From Bacteroides mediterraneensis (GTDB taxonomy: Bacteria > Bacteroidota > Bacteroidia > Bacteroidales > Bacteroidaceae), in NCBI RefSeq assembly GCF_025993685.1, contig NZ_DAJPEN010000001.1, positions 496,001-560,000 on the forward strand: DNA of 64,000 nucleotides. The letters run 5' to 3'. The translations under genes and the position numbers were made by a program. Numbering within the stretch: the stretch's first letter is position 1; the number at the start of each line of letters is the position of its first letter. The notes below the pieces were generated by a model. The model did no database searches. It was not told the origin of the DNA and saw only the letters and a program-made list of their open reading frames with translations. Below are positions 41,816 through 50,180 of this stretch, piece by piece.

Positions 41816-43735
41816 TTATTGTTTGGCATCATAAATTTGTTTGATTTCCTTGTCTGACAGACAACGGGTATTATATACCCGGAAATTGTCAATCGTCATG
41901 TTTGTGCCATTTACAGTTTTTCTTTCTATAGTGACATTACCTCCCATAATGAATTTAATACCTGTACCATAGGATGCCTGAGAATGAGTTCCTTCTTCAA
42001 ATGGATTAACGTACTCTGTGATAGTATCTACAAGAACTCCATCAACGTAAAGTGAAGTCGTTGTGGTGGCATATTCGATGTTATTGAAATCAGATACCAG
42101 TGCAATATGATGCCATTTGCCGTCTGTTATAGTAGGGTGTGTGAAGGCGGGTCTGTTGCTATATTGATATTCATTGTTATAGCGTGTCGTTACAAACTTA
42201 AGACTTCCTTGGCTCATTGTAAATGTAAACATGGAAGCGTTGTTGTTGGATGAGACTAAATAAAAAATATTGCCGTCGCTAAAGTCTTTTCCCCAAAAAC
42301 TGACCGTCAGCGTACGACTGTCGGTGATTGCTTTAGGAACGATGAATGAACTGTTGTCTGTAAGACTGAATTTGACAGCTTGTGAGCCTTCCGTAATTCC
42401 TTCTACGAAAGAAGGAGAATTATTCCCGAATCCATTGATTGCATTTTCTGTCATATCATTGAAGTCACCGTCAAATTTGTAATATGCATAAAGTCCTTGG
42501 CCGACTACAAGGCTGGGAGAGTTGTCTTTCTGACCTGTAATTTGGATTGTCTTGTGTGTTTTTCCATCTGAAACGTTCAGCGTTGCATTGAGTTCTTCCG
42601 GCATTTTGTCTCGGTCCAGTTGCACATTTACAGTTTGACTGCTTCCTGCAGTAATTTTCCCTTCAGTGGGAGTTACTGTCAGGCTGTTTTCTTTGATTTC
42701 CTCTATGTTCCAGCTTAATTCTCCCTTTCCGGTGTTGCTTATGGTAAATGAAGCTTCATTGATATCTTTTCCAAAATCAAGTATTTCAGGTTCAATATTC
42801 ATGATACCGGTTTGAGATTCACTTCCAGAGACAACTTGTATGGCCTGCTCTTTGATTCCGTCTGATAAAACTAAAGTAGTGTTTATGTTTACAGCTCCAT
42901 TGTTGCGGTTTAGGAAGACTTTTACTACTTTAGAACCTTTTGCTGTAATGGAACCACTGTTTTCGGATAGAGTAATAGCTGGTTCTGATGGACTGGCAAT
43001 AGACCAGTTTAATGTGGAGTTTCCTGTATTCTTGATGGTGAGGGGTAATTCTTGTACATCGTTGCCAAAGTCAAGAATTTCGGGTTCTACACTCATGTAA
43101 GATTGTGCATTTTTCGGAGCGCACGACACGTTGATAGGGAAAGAATTGCCGAACGCGGATAACTTGATGATTGCAGTCTGTGTCTCGGTCAGTTTGTCAC
43201 GGTCTACGGTGAAAATGATGCTTTGTTGCTTGTTTGCTTCTATTTGTCCAGCTATCGGGTTGGCAATTAACCAAGTGTGGCTTCCTAAATCCAAGCTCCA
43301 GTCGGTGCTTGTGTTGCCGTTGTTTTGGATTTTTACAGACAGCTCGTTTTGAGTTGTCCCAAAATTCAAGGTAGAAGGGGTGATTTGTATAAGCGCATCT
43401 TGCACAACAGCAGTAAGTTGGATATCTGCATTTGAAACTTGTCCTGGTACAACCGTTACGCTTTTGGTATTGGTTTCATACCCTTCTTTCATAAATTGAA
43501 TTTTGTACTCTCCAGCTTTTAGCTGAGGAAAGCTGAATTTCCCATCACTTCCTGTACTGGTGCTGGCTCCATTCGGAAGTATGCTTACTTGTACGCCACT
43601 TAGGGGCTGTGTCCCATTGACAGCATCTGTTACTACTCCTACGATGTCCCCTTGTGTAATTTCTTCTTCTTCGGTGCATGATGATAGTGACAATGCACCA
43701 AGGATTAGCCAGAATAAAAGAATGAATTTTTTCAT
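41816..43735 (-). CDS. Multidomain surface lipoprotein with LamG-like C-terminus
   Basis: Lipoprotein of 639 residues with a lipobox near residue 20 (ALSLSSC). In order it has a carboxypeptidase-regulatory-like beta domain (about 30-105, GVVTDAVNGTQPLSGVQV), then three similar Ig-like modules of about 95 residues, each opening with a variant of EPEILDFG (STLNFG, EPEILDFGND, EPEILDFGKD) and containing a V-x-L-x-R-x-K/N block. A concanavalin/LamG-like domain follows (about 410-635, YYKFDGDFNDMT, KWHHIALVSDF, YVDGVLVDTI). This layout suggests glycan or matrix binding on the cell surface; no enzyme motif is seen. It is monocistronic. Confidence 0.83.
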   Translation of the reverse strand: MKKFILLFWLILGALSLSSCTEEEEITQGDIVGVVTDAVNGTQPLSGVQVSILPNGASTSTGSDGKFSFPQLKAGEYKIQFMKEGYETNTKSVTVVPGQVSNADIQLTAVVQDALIQITPSTLNFGTTQNELSVKIQNNGNTSTDWSLDLGSHTWLIANPIAGQIEANKQQSIIFTVDRDKLTETQTAIIKLSAFGNSFPINVSCAPKNAQSYMSVEPEILDFGNDVQELPLTIKNTGNSTLNWSIASPSEPAITLSENSGSITAKGSKVVKVFLNRNNGAVNINTTLVLSDGIKEQAIQVVSGSESQTGIMNIEPEILDFGKDINEASFTISNTGKGELSWNIEEIKENSLTVTPTEGKITAGSSQTVNVQLDRDKMPEELNATLNVSDGKTHKTIQITGQKDNSPSLVVGQGLYAYYKFDGDFNDMTENAINGFGNNSPSFVEGITEGSQAVKFSLTDNSSFIVPKAITDSRTLTVSFWGKDFSDGNIFYLVSSNNNASMFTFTMSQGSLKFVTTRYNNEYQYSNRPAFTHPTITDGKWHHIALVSDFNNIEYATTTTSLYVDGVLVDTITEYVNPFEEGTHSQASYGTGIKFIMGGNVTIERKTVNGTNMTIDNFRVYNTRCLSDKEIKQIYDAKQ

Positions 43736-43865
43736 GCTTACTACGTTTTTTAAGAATAGATATTTTGACTTAGCAAAGTAAGCTTAAAAAAATGTGCTTG
43801 TTTGTTGGAAACAAGTATTTGATGGAGAGGAAAAAACTTGTTTTCAGCTGTTTGTAGGGGATAAA

Positions 43866-43899
43866 AAAAAGGATATTCCCAAAAGAGAATATCCTTTTT
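43866..43899 (-). terminator. Intrinsic terminator of rplU-rpmA operon
   Basis: AAAAAGGATATTC pairs with GAATATCCTTTTT around an 8-base loop, 20 bases past the rpmA stop. Confidence 0.85.
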
Positions 43900-43919
43900 C
43901 AAATTTCCTTTTCAGTAGA

Positions 43920-44183
43920 TTATGCTTCAGCGCAAGGAATTACAGAAACATAGCTTCTGTCTTCGCGACCTTTCTTGAAACATACAGTACCGTCTACCAA
44001 TGCGTAAAGAGTGTGGTCACTACCCATACCTACGTTTTCACCCGGGTTGTGAACTGTTCCTCTTTGACGAACAATGATGTTACCAGCTTTGCAAGCTGAA
44101 CCACCGAATATCTTTACGCCTAATCTCTTACTAGCTGACTCACGGCCGTTCTTAGAACTACCTACACCTTTCTTATGTGCCAT
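43920..44183 (-). CDS. rpmA: 50S ribosomal protein L27
   Basis: Ribosomal protein of 87 residues near the peptidyl transferase centre. It starts AHKKGVGSSKNGRESASKRLG after Met, the standard N-terminus without a cleavable leader, and contains NIIVRQRGTVHNPGENVGMG. It lies 21 bases after rplU, the usual L21-L27 pair. Confidence 0.98.
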   Translation of the reverse strand: MAHKKGVGSSKNGRESASKRLGVKIFGGSACKAGNIIVRQRGTVHNPGENVGMGSDHTLYALVDGTVCFKKGREDRSYVSVIPCAEA

Positions 44184-44204
44184 TTTCTTCTACGTTTTAA
44201 ATGA

Positions 44205-44522
44205 TTAAGCAATAACTTGTTTGATTGTCAATTCAGTAAACTGCTGGCGATGACCGTTCAGTTTTCTGTAACCTTTTCTTCTCTTTTTGTGGAATACCAA
44301 TACCTTGTCACCTTTTACCAAGTGAGAAGCTACTTCGCAAACCACTTTTGCACCGTCTACAGTAGGAGCACCTACAGTTACAGTACCGTTGTTGTCAACC
44401 AACAAGACTTTGTCAAATTCAACAGTTGCACCGTTTTCAGCGTTCTGGATGTGCTGAACAAACAGTTTCTTGCCTTCTTCTGCTTTGAACTGCTGACCGT
44501 TAATTTCTACGATTACGTACAT
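44205..44522 (-). CDS. rplU: 50S ribosomal protein L21
   Basis: Ribosomal protein of 105 residues that binds 23S rRNA. Family signs are YVIVEINGQQFKAEEGKKLF at the start, VLVFHKKRRKGYRKLNGHRQ near the end, and the beta core between. It leads the rplU-rpmA operon. A short leader with a possible hairpin (44538-44566) precedes the start. Confidence 0.98.
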   Translation of the reverse strand: MYVIVEINGQQFKAEEGKKLFVQHIQNAENGATVEFDKVLLVDNNGTVTVGAPTVDGAKVVCEVASHLVKGDKVLVFHKKRRKGYRKLNGHRQQFTELTIKQVIA

Positions 44523-44537
44523 TTTAAATAAATATTA

Positions 44538-44566
44538 AACGGGTTTCCTCCGCAAGGTGAACCGTT
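44538..44566 (-). promoter_or_regulatory. Possible r-protein leader hairpin upstream of rplU
   Basis: In the leader RNA, AACGG pairs with CCGTT enclosing CCT/AGG, 16 bases before the rplU start. An autoregulatory role is only a guess; no known L21 leader family was matched. Confidence 0.35.
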
Positions 44567-44608
44567 CTCTCCGGCTACTTTTTTACCTACACGGACTAAA
44601 ATCGGCTG

Positions 44609-44616
44609 CAAATTTA
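44609..44616 (-). promoter_or_regulatory. Promoter -7 element for rplU-rpmA
   Basis: Minus strand reads TAAATTTG, matching TAnnTTTG, with a leader of about 80 bases before rplU. Confidence 0.65.
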
Positions 44617-44677
44617 CGGCTTTAAATTTACATAACCAACTATTTATCTGAAAAAAACAACCGATGGACTCGTTTTT

Positions 44678-45316
44678 TTATTTGAGCGGAGTCAGGTCGG
44701 GCAGGATGGCTACATGCGGATAGGCTGCCAGCTCCTCGCGGGTGGTCATGCCGTGCAAGACGCCGGCAAAATCGACTCCGGCATTTTGGGCTGTTTCCGC
44801 ATCCACCGTGCTGTCGCCCAGGTACAGCACTTGTTCTTTGGGACATTGCAGACGGGAGATGGCCAACAGCAGTCCTTCGGGAGAGGGCTTGGCTTCTTTC
44901 ACGTCTTCACCTCCTATGATAATGTCAATGAATGCTTCCGGAAATTTCTTCCCCAGCAGTTCCATGATGCGGTAGCGGTATTTGGTAGAGATGATGCCGA
45001 TGCGGGCACCGCGTGCTTTCAATGCGTGCAGCACCTCTTCCGTCTCGGGGAAAAGCAGGGTGTTGGCTGTCATGTGCTGGTCGGCTTCTTTCACGTATTC
45101 TTTCCGATAGATTTCCAGTGTATCGGCATCCGTCACTCCGCTCAGGATGGAAAAGGAGTCGACCAGCGTTTTTCCGATGGTGCGTTTGATGGCGTGGTCG
45201 TCCACCTGATGAAATCCGTGACGTTCGAGTACGTTACGGTAGCACATCACGATGCCGCGGGAAGAGTCGGCCAGGGTATAGTCAAAATCGAATAAATAAA
45301 CTGCGTACGGTTTCAT
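44678..45316 (-). CDS. HAD-family hydrolase, phosphoglycolate phosphatase-like
   Basis: Haloacid dehalogenase-fold phosphatase of 212 residues, class with a C1 helical cap. Motif I is FDFDYTLADSS (nucleophile Asp near 10), motif II GIISTKYR near 105, and motifs III/IV the Lys region EAKPSPEG with YLGDSTVDAETAQNAG. The variant DFDYTLADSS follows the common phosphatase pattern for short sugar or glycolate phosphates. It lies 4 bases after ogt, so the two are cotranscribed. The substrate cannot be decided. Confidence 0.88.
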   Translation of the reverse strand: MKPYAVYLFDFDYTLADSSRGIVMCYRNVLERHGFHQVDDHAIKRTIGKTLVDSFSILSGVTDADTLEIYRKEYVKEADQHMTANTLLFPETEEVLHALKARGARIGIISTKYRYRIMELLGKKFPEAFIDIIIGGEDVKEAKPSPEGLLLAISRLQCPKEQVLYLGDSTVDAETAQNAGVDFAGVLHGMTTREELAAYPHVAILPDLTPLK

Positions 45317-45320
45317 GTAA

Positions 45321-45827
45321 TTACTTTATATAATAAGGTATATGTTCAATCTGCAGCAAGGCAAGTTTGCGTTCTGTTCCTCCGGCATATCCGGTCAGGC
45401 TGCCGTTGGTTCCCACCACCCGATGGCAGGGGATAAGGATACTGATGGGGTTGTGTCCGATGGCGTTTCCTACCGCCTGGGCAGCCATGTGAGGACGTCC
45501 GAGCCTACGGGCGGTTTCTGCGGCCATTTCTTTGTAGGTCTGGGTTTTTCCGTAGGGGATACTGGACAGGATGTTCCAGACGGTTTGTTGGAAAGGGGTA
45601 CCATCAAGACGAAGCGGGGGAAGGAAGCCGGGCTTCTTTCCGGAAAAATAGAGGTCGAGCCACTGTCGGGTCTGACACAAGACGGGAATTTCTTTTTCTT
45701 CGGTTTCTTCCCGAAGGGTACTGCCGAAATACTTCTGTCCGTCAAACCACAGTCCGCAGAGTCTGTCGTTCGTGGCGGCAAGGGTGATGCCTCCCAAGGG
45801 AGAATCGTAGTGGCTGATACAAATCAT
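45321..45827 (-). CDS. ogt: Methylated-DNA--protein-cysteine methyltransferase
   Basis: Suicide DNA repair protein of 168 residues that takes alkyl groups off O6-alkylguanine. The acceptor Cys is C134 in ISILIPCHRVVGTNG. An N-terminal ribonuclease-like region precedes the helix-turn-helix region SSIPYGKTQTYKEMA. The start at 45827 (MICISHYDSPLGG) is chosen; the open frame runs on to 46208 through the 22-bp repeat array and into the serine dehydratase gene, but that extension carries no family sequence. A HAD phosphatase gene follows. The array lies just upstream. Confidence 0.93.
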   Translation of the reverse strand: MICISHYDSPLGGITLAATNDRLCGLWFDGQKYFGSTLREETEEKEIPVLCQTRQWLDLYFSGKKPGFLPPLRLDGTPFQQTVWNILSSIPYGKTQTYKEMAAETARRLGRPHMAAQAVGNAIGHNPISILIPCHRVVGTNGSLTGYAGGTERKLALLQIEHIPYYIK

Positions 45828-45874
45828 GCGGGAAGTCGTAAATGTCTGGGAATTAAATTGTTGTACACTGATGA

Positions 45875-45984
45875 GAAACGTACTTGCGTTTTGCTTAAAA
45901 CGTAAGTACGTTTCACTTAAAACGCAAGTACGTTTTGGTTGAAACGCAAAGGCGTTTTTATTGAAACGTCCTTGCGTTTTTTCA
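45875..45984. repeat. Five-unit 22-bp palindromic tandem array (copy B)
   Basis: Units begin at 45875, 45897, 45919, 45941 and 45963, exactly 22 bases apart. Each reads (A/G)AAACG-N6-CGTTT plus a linker, with central hexamers TACTTG, TAAGTA, CAAGTA, CAAAGG and TCCTTG. Thus TACTTG and CAAGTA are the same unit inverted. The array ends in CGTTTTTTCAGG like copy A at 23015. It lies 7 bases past the serine dehydratase stop and 47 bases before the ogt start, in the same orientation relative to its flanking genes as copy A. Confidence 0.9.
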
Positions 45985-45991
45985 GGTCCTT

Positions 45992-47200
45992 TTAATCCAT
46001 GGGTTGATAGTTCTTGGCGAGGCCTCCTTCGCTGGTTTCCTTGTATAGGGAAGGGAGGTCGTGCCCTGTCTGTTTCATGACTTCGACTACCTTGTCGAAT
46101 GACACCCGATGGTGTCCGTCGGTAAAGGCCGAATAGATGTTGGCATCGAGGGCGCGGGCGGCGGCATACGCGTTGCGTTCGATACAAGGAATCTGTACCA
46201 GTCCGCATACAGGGTCGCAGGTCATGCCCAGATGATGTTCCAGTCCCATTTCTGCCGCATATTCAATCTGTGCCGGGCTGCCGCCAAACAGCTGGCTGGC
46301 GGCGGCTGAAGCCATGGAGCAGGCTACTCCCACTTCGGCCTGGCATCCGGCTTCGGCACCGGAAATAGAGGCGTTGTGTTTCACGATGTTACCTACCAGA
46401 CCGGCAGTGGCCAGTGCACGGAGGATACGTGCGTCACTGAATTCACGGCTTTTCTGCAAGTGATACAGAACCGCCGGAACCACTCCGCAGGCACCGCAGG
46501 TGGGTGCCGTCACGATTTTTCCTCCCGAAGCGTTCTCTTCGCTGACGGCCAGGGCGTAGGCAAAGACCAGTCCCCGGGAACGGAGAGAATCTTTGTATCC
46601 TTTCGACCGGATGTAATAAGAAGAGGCTTTACGACGCAGGTTCAGCGGACCGGGCAGTACCCCTTCGGCATCCAGTCCCCGATGGATGGCTGCCTTCATG
46701 GTCTCCCATACCTCTGCCAGAAAATCCCAGATTTCCTTGCCTTCGCACTGTTCCACGTATTCCCAGTAACTTCTGCCCGTGTGTTCACACCAGTAGAGTA
46801 TCTGGCTCATGGTGTTCATGCTGTAAATGTCGTTGGTAGCCGTGCGGTCGTGTCCTTCTTCCGCCAGTGCGCCTCCTCCCACGCTGAACACCGTCCATTC
46901 GTCCAGTTTCTTCTTTTGGGCGTCGAATGCCTTGAAGGTCATTCCGTTGGGGTGGAAAGGAAAGAATACATGAGGCTTCCAGATGATTTCCACGGGAGCA
47001 TGAGGCTGTAGGGTATCCAGAATGGCCACGTCGGTCATGTGGCCGCGTCCAGTGGCAGCCAGGCTTCCGTACAGCGTGACTTCAAAAGAGGCCGCCTGCG
47101 GATTCCGTGCGAGGAACTGTTCGGCTGCCTTGCGGGGGCCCATGGTGTGACTGCTGGACGGGCCCGTTCCGATGCGATATAGTTCTCTGATTGATTTCAT
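45992..47200 (-). CDS. L-serine ammonia-lyase (iron-sulfur, single chain)
   Basis: Serine dehydratase of 402 residues that turns L-serine into pyruvate and ammonia using a 4Fe-4S cluster. The beta domain starts SIRELYRIGTGPSSSHTMGP, and the alpha domain has the cluster cysteines in PTCGACGVVPAVLYH and CDPVCGLVQIPCIERN. Alpha and beta parts are fused in one chain, as in E. coli SdaA. The start at 47200 is preferred because the ORF start at 47227 lies on the -7 element. The gene ends 7 bases before the 22-bp repeat array. Confidence 0.95.
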   Translation of the reverse strand: MKSIRELYRIGTGPSSSHTMGPRKAAEQFLARNPQAASFEVTLYGSLAATGRGHMTDVAILDTLQPHAPVEIIWKPHVFFPFHPNGMTFKAFDAQKKKLDEWTVFSVGGGALAEEGHDRTATNDIYSMNTMSQILYWCEHTGRSYWEYVEQCEGKEIWDFLAEVWETMKAAIHRGLDAEGVLPGPLNLRRKASSYYIRSKGYKDSLRSRGLVFAYALAVSEENASGGKIVTAPTCGACGVVPAVLYHLQKSREFSDARILRALATAGLVGNIVKHNASISGAEAGCQAEVGVACSMASAAASQLFGGSPAQIEYAAEMGLEHHLGMTCDPVCGLVQIPCIERNAYAAARALDANIYSAFTDGHHRVSFDKVVEVMKQTGHDLPSLYKETSEGGLAKNYQPMD

Positions 47201-47224
47201 CTCAAAATAGGTGTGAGTTTTCTG

Positions 47225-47232
47225 CAAAGATA
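47225..47232 (-). promoter_or_regulatory. Promoter -7 element for serine dehydratase
   Basis: Minus strand reads TATCTTTG, an exact match 24 bases upstream of the chosen start. Confidence 0.7.
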
Positions 47233-47281
47233 CGCAATAATCGTATATGCTTGTCGTATATGTTTGTAAAATCCCTTCGGG

Positions 47282-49792
47282 TTATTTTAAATCGACCACG
47301 GTGATGCCGGCTCCTCCGAATTGTACGTGCTCGTCCTGAAAATGGGCAACCCCCGGTACGGTGGCCAGGTACTGGCGGATGAGGGTACGCAGAATGCCGC
47401 TTCCGGTACCGTGAAGGATACGTACACGGCTGACTCCCACCAGAATGGCGTCGTCGATGAAATAAGTGACGGCCTGGATGGCTTCATCCCCTCTCATTCC
47501 TCTGACGTCGAGATCCTGCTTGAAGTTCAGTTTCTTTTCGTACATCCGGTCTTGCGTCTCGCTGCTCACAAAAGTCGTCTTGTTGGAAAGGGGAGCGGCT
47601 TTCGGGGCATCGGCCCGTTCCAGCCGTTCGGTTTTGACATTGGTTTTCATCAGGCCGAACATAACTACGGCATTCTTTCCGTTGACGTCCATCACCTGTC
47701 CCACACTGGTCTGTCCCTTGATGCGGACATAGTCGCCGGCTTCTATCGGGCGGACTTTAGGTACAGGCTGAGGCTCGGAGGCTTTCTGCTGCTGTCGGGC
47801 CTTCTTGTCTTTTTTCCGTTCCTGCTTTTCACGGAGCTGCTCCATCTTGCGGGCGATTTTTTCTTCCATGGCCGCTTTGTCGAGTTTCTCCACCTGCTCT
47901 TTAAAGTCCGTCAGTTCCTGGCGGGCAGTGCGGGTACGTTCTTTCTCGGCCTGTGCTTCCTTGATGGTGCGGATGGTATTTTCAATCTTGGCGTTCGATT
48001 CCTGAAGCAGGCGTTCGGCTTCTTCCTTCGCTTTGTTCAGGATTTCTTTCCGGCTCCGTTCCAGTTCGGCTATTTCCTGCTCATAGCGGGCGATGGTGTC
48101 TTCCATCTGTTTTTCCCGCTTGCGGATGTTCTGGCGTTTGGTTTCCCAGTAACGCTTGTCGCGTACGATGTCTTGCAGGTATTTGTCGCTCTGGATGTAT
48201 TCGCTTCCCACAATTTCCGAGGCATCGGCGATGACTTCTTCCGGAAGTCCGATTTTCCGGGCAATTTCCACGGCGAATGAGCTTCCGGGATTCCCAATCT
48301 GCAACTGGAAGAGGGCACGCATTTCGTGGCGGTCGTAGAGCATGGCTCCGTTCACCACTCCTTCGTGGTCTTCGGCAAAATGCTTCAGGTTCTGGTAGTG
48401 GGTGGTGATGACTCCAAAGGTACCTTTCAGGTTGAAACGCTTCAAGACGGCTTCGGCAATGGCCCCGCCAATCTGCGGTTCCGTTCCTCCTCCGAACTCA
48501 TCAATCAGGATGAGGCTCTGGCCGTTGCACGATTTCAGCATCACCTTCATGTTGGTCAGGTGGGAAGAGTAGGTACTCAGGTCGTCTTCAATACTCTGCT
48601 CGTCGCCGATGTCAATGAAGATATGGCTGAAGATGCCGGCATGGCTTCGTTCGTGCATGGACACCAGCATGCCGCACTGGAGCATGTACTGCAGCAGTCC
48701 GACGGTTTTCAGGCAGACGGACTTACCTCCGGCGTTCGGACCGGAAATCAGCAGGATGCGTTTCTCGCGGGTGAGGATAATGTCCAAGGGAACCACTTTC
48801 TTGCCGTGCTTGGTCAGCGACATTTGCAGCAGGGGATGTACCGCCTGGAACCAGTCGACAATCTGCTGGTTTTCGAACGAGGGTTTCAGGCCTTTTATCT
48901 CGATGCCGAACAGTGCCTTGGCACGGATAAAGTCAATCTCGGCCAGGAATTCGTAGGACTGCAGGATGGCGGGTATCTGCGGACGGACCGTCGCCGAGAA
49001 ATCGGTCAGGATACGGATAATCTCCCGCCGCTCTTCTCCCTCCAGTTCCCGGATGCGGTTGTTGGCTTCCACCACTTCCGCCGGTTCGATGAACACCGTC
49101 TTTCCGGTGGCCGACTCGTCGTGTACGATACCTTTGATTTTCCGTTTCATGCCCGGGGCTACCGGAATGACCAGGCGGCCGTCGCGCATGGTGGGGGTTA
49201 CATCTTTGTCGACGTATCCTTCCGATTGGGCCGCCCGTAGGATGCTGTTCAGGCTGCGCGAGATACTTCCGGTGGTAGCTGAAAGTTCCCGTCGGATGCG
49301 CAACAGTTCTGTGGAGGCATTGTCCTTTATTTTCCCGAACTTGTCGAGAATGCTGTCAATGCGGGCAATCAGTTGTGGAAAGGTCAGGATATCTCCCGCC
49401 AGTTCATGTAGTGCCGGATAAGGGGAAGTGGCCGTATCGTCTGCTTCGTCTCCATCAGTCTGCTGGAGAAAGCGTACGATGTCGCGGATGGTTTCCAGCG
49501 AGCGGCGCAGGTCGAAGAGTTCCTGCTCGTCCATGTACATACCTTCCATCCGGATACGTTTCAGCGAGGGGCGGACATCGAAGAAGTACTGTGCGGGAAA
49601 ATCTTCCTCTTCCTGGGTAATCCGTACAAACTCCACCACCTGTTCCAGTCGGCGGTTGATTTCCTGGTAGTCGTCCGAGAAAGCCATTTCGTCTACACGT
49701 TCTTCTCCCAATGTGCTTAAACAGCGTGCTTTCAGCAACTGTCGGATTTGGTCGAATCCAATCTTTTGTTCGAAATTATGAGGATATATCAT
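47282..49792 (-). CDS. mutS2: Endonuclease MutS2 (Smr domain)
   Basis: MutS2 of 836 residues. It has the lever/clamp helical region, the ATPase with Walker A SGPNAGGKSVCLKT and Walker B LILIDEFGGGTEP, a long coiled coil (about 510-640, very rich in E, K and R), and a C-terminal Smr nuclease domain with LDVRGMRGDEA and the HGTGSG motif. Characterised members act on branched DNA or on stalled, collided ribosomes, not in mismatch repair. The start at 49792 (MIYPHNF) is chosen: the open frame continues to 50089, but that stretch overlaps tRNA-Ser on the other strand and a -7 element at 49822-49829. Confidence 0.95.
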   Translation of the reverse strand: MIYPHNFEQKIGFDQIRQLLKARCLSTLGEERVDEMAFSDDYQEINRRLEQVVEFVRITQEEEDFPAQYFFDVRPSLKRIRMEGMYMDEQELFDLRRSLETIRDIVRFLQQTDGDEADDTATSPYPALHELAGDILTFPQLIARIDSILDKFGKIKDNASTELLRIRRELSATTGSISRSLNSILRAAQSEGYVDKDVTPTMRDGRLVIPVAPGMKRKIKGIVHDESATGKTVFIEPAEVVEANNRIRELEGEERREIIRILTDFSATVRPQIPAILQSYEFLAEIDFIRAKALFGIEIKGLKPSFENQQIVDWFQAVHPLLQMSLTKHGKKVVPLDIILTREKRILLISGPNAGGKSVCLKTVGLLQYMLQCGMLVSMHERSHAGIFSHIFIDIGDEQSIEDDLSTYSSHLTNMKVMLKSCNGQSLILIDEFGGGTEPQIGGAIAEAVLKRFNLKGTFGVITTHYQNLKHFAEDHEGVVNGAMLYDRHEMRALFQLQIGNPGSSFAVEIARKIGLPEEVIADASEIVGSEYIQSDKYLQDIVRDKRYWETKRQNIRKREKQMEDTIARYEQEIAELERSRKEILNKAKEEAERLLQESNAKIENTIRTIKEAQAEKERTRTARQELTDFKEQVEKLDKAAMEEKIARKMEQLREKQERKKDKKARQQQKASEPQPVPKVRPIEAGDYVRIKGQTSVGQVMDVNGKNAVVMFGLMKTNVKTERLERADAPKAAPLSNKTTFVSSETQDRMYEKKLNFKQDLDVRGMRGDEAIQAVTYFIDDAILVGVSRVRILHGTGSGILRTLIRQYLATVPGVAHFQDEHVQFGGAGITVVDLK

Positions 49793-49821
49793 GATTCGTC
49801 TGTTTCGTTTTTTCTTGGCTG

Positions 49822-49829
49822 CAAAGGTA
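49822..49829 (-). promoter_or_regulatory. Promoter -7 element for mutS2
   Basis: Minus strand reads TACCTTTG, 29 bases upstream of the mutS2 start, supporting the short start. Confidence 0.7.
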
Positions 49830-49867
49830 CGACAATGAAAAAAAATAATCAAAAAAGGCGGTAAATA

Positions 49868-49898
49868 TTTGCGGATTCCAAAATAATGCCTACCTTTG
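49868..49898 (+). promoter_or_regulatory. Promoter (-33 and -7) for tRNA-Ser
   Basis: TTTG at 49868-49871 and TACCTTTG at 49891-49898 are separated by 19 bases, close to the ideal Bacteroidetes promoter, 41 bases before the tRNA. Confidence 0.8.
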
Positions 49899-49939
49899 CA
49901 TCGCCTTTGAAAAACAAGGCAACTCTTAATCGGAGTTTT

Positions 49940-50024
49940 GGAGAGGTGGCAGAGTGGTCGATTGCGGCGGTCTTGAAAACCGTTGTACTGCGAGGTACCC
50001 GGGGTTCGAATCCCTGTCTCTCCG
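49940..50024 (+). tRNA. tRNA-Ser(UGA)
   Basis: An 85-base class II tRNA. The acceptor stem GGAGAGG pairs with TCTCTCC, with discriminator G. The anticodon loop CTTGAAA contains TGA, which reads UCA serine codons. The long variable arm is present (TACTGCGAGGTACC region), and the T loop is GGTTCGAATCC. CCA is not encoded. Confidence 0.95.
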
Positions 50025-50038
50025 CGAAGTTTTACTAG

Positions 50039-50074
50039 TCCTCGTAAAATCAAGGTTTTACGAGGATTTTTTTT
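50039..50074 (+). terminator. Intrinsic terminator after tRNA-Ser
   Basis: TCCTCGTAAAA pairs with TTTTACGAGGA around a 6-base loop, followed by eight T. Confidence 0.9.
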
Positions 50075-50180
50075 GCCCGTTGAAAGCATCGGCTGGAGAA
50101 ATGTTTTTTCTTATTTGCTTTTTAACGTGGAAATGGTTAACTTTAAAAACATTTGAAAATCCTTATAAAACAATCAACAG

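Noticed and set aside
33145..44000. Integrated mobile element
   Set aside because: The stretch is AT-rich and accessory in content, but no integrase, transposase, mobilisation gene, att repeat or tRNA junction was found.
45828..46208. N-terminal extension of ogt through the 22-bp array
   Set aside because: The added residues come from the repeat array and the antisense of the serine dehydratase; Ogt homology starts at MICISHYDSPLGG.
49793..50089. N-terminal extension of mutS2 by about 99 codons
   Set aside because: It would translate the complement of tRNA-Ser and cross the mutS2 -7 element; the family starts at MIYPHNF.
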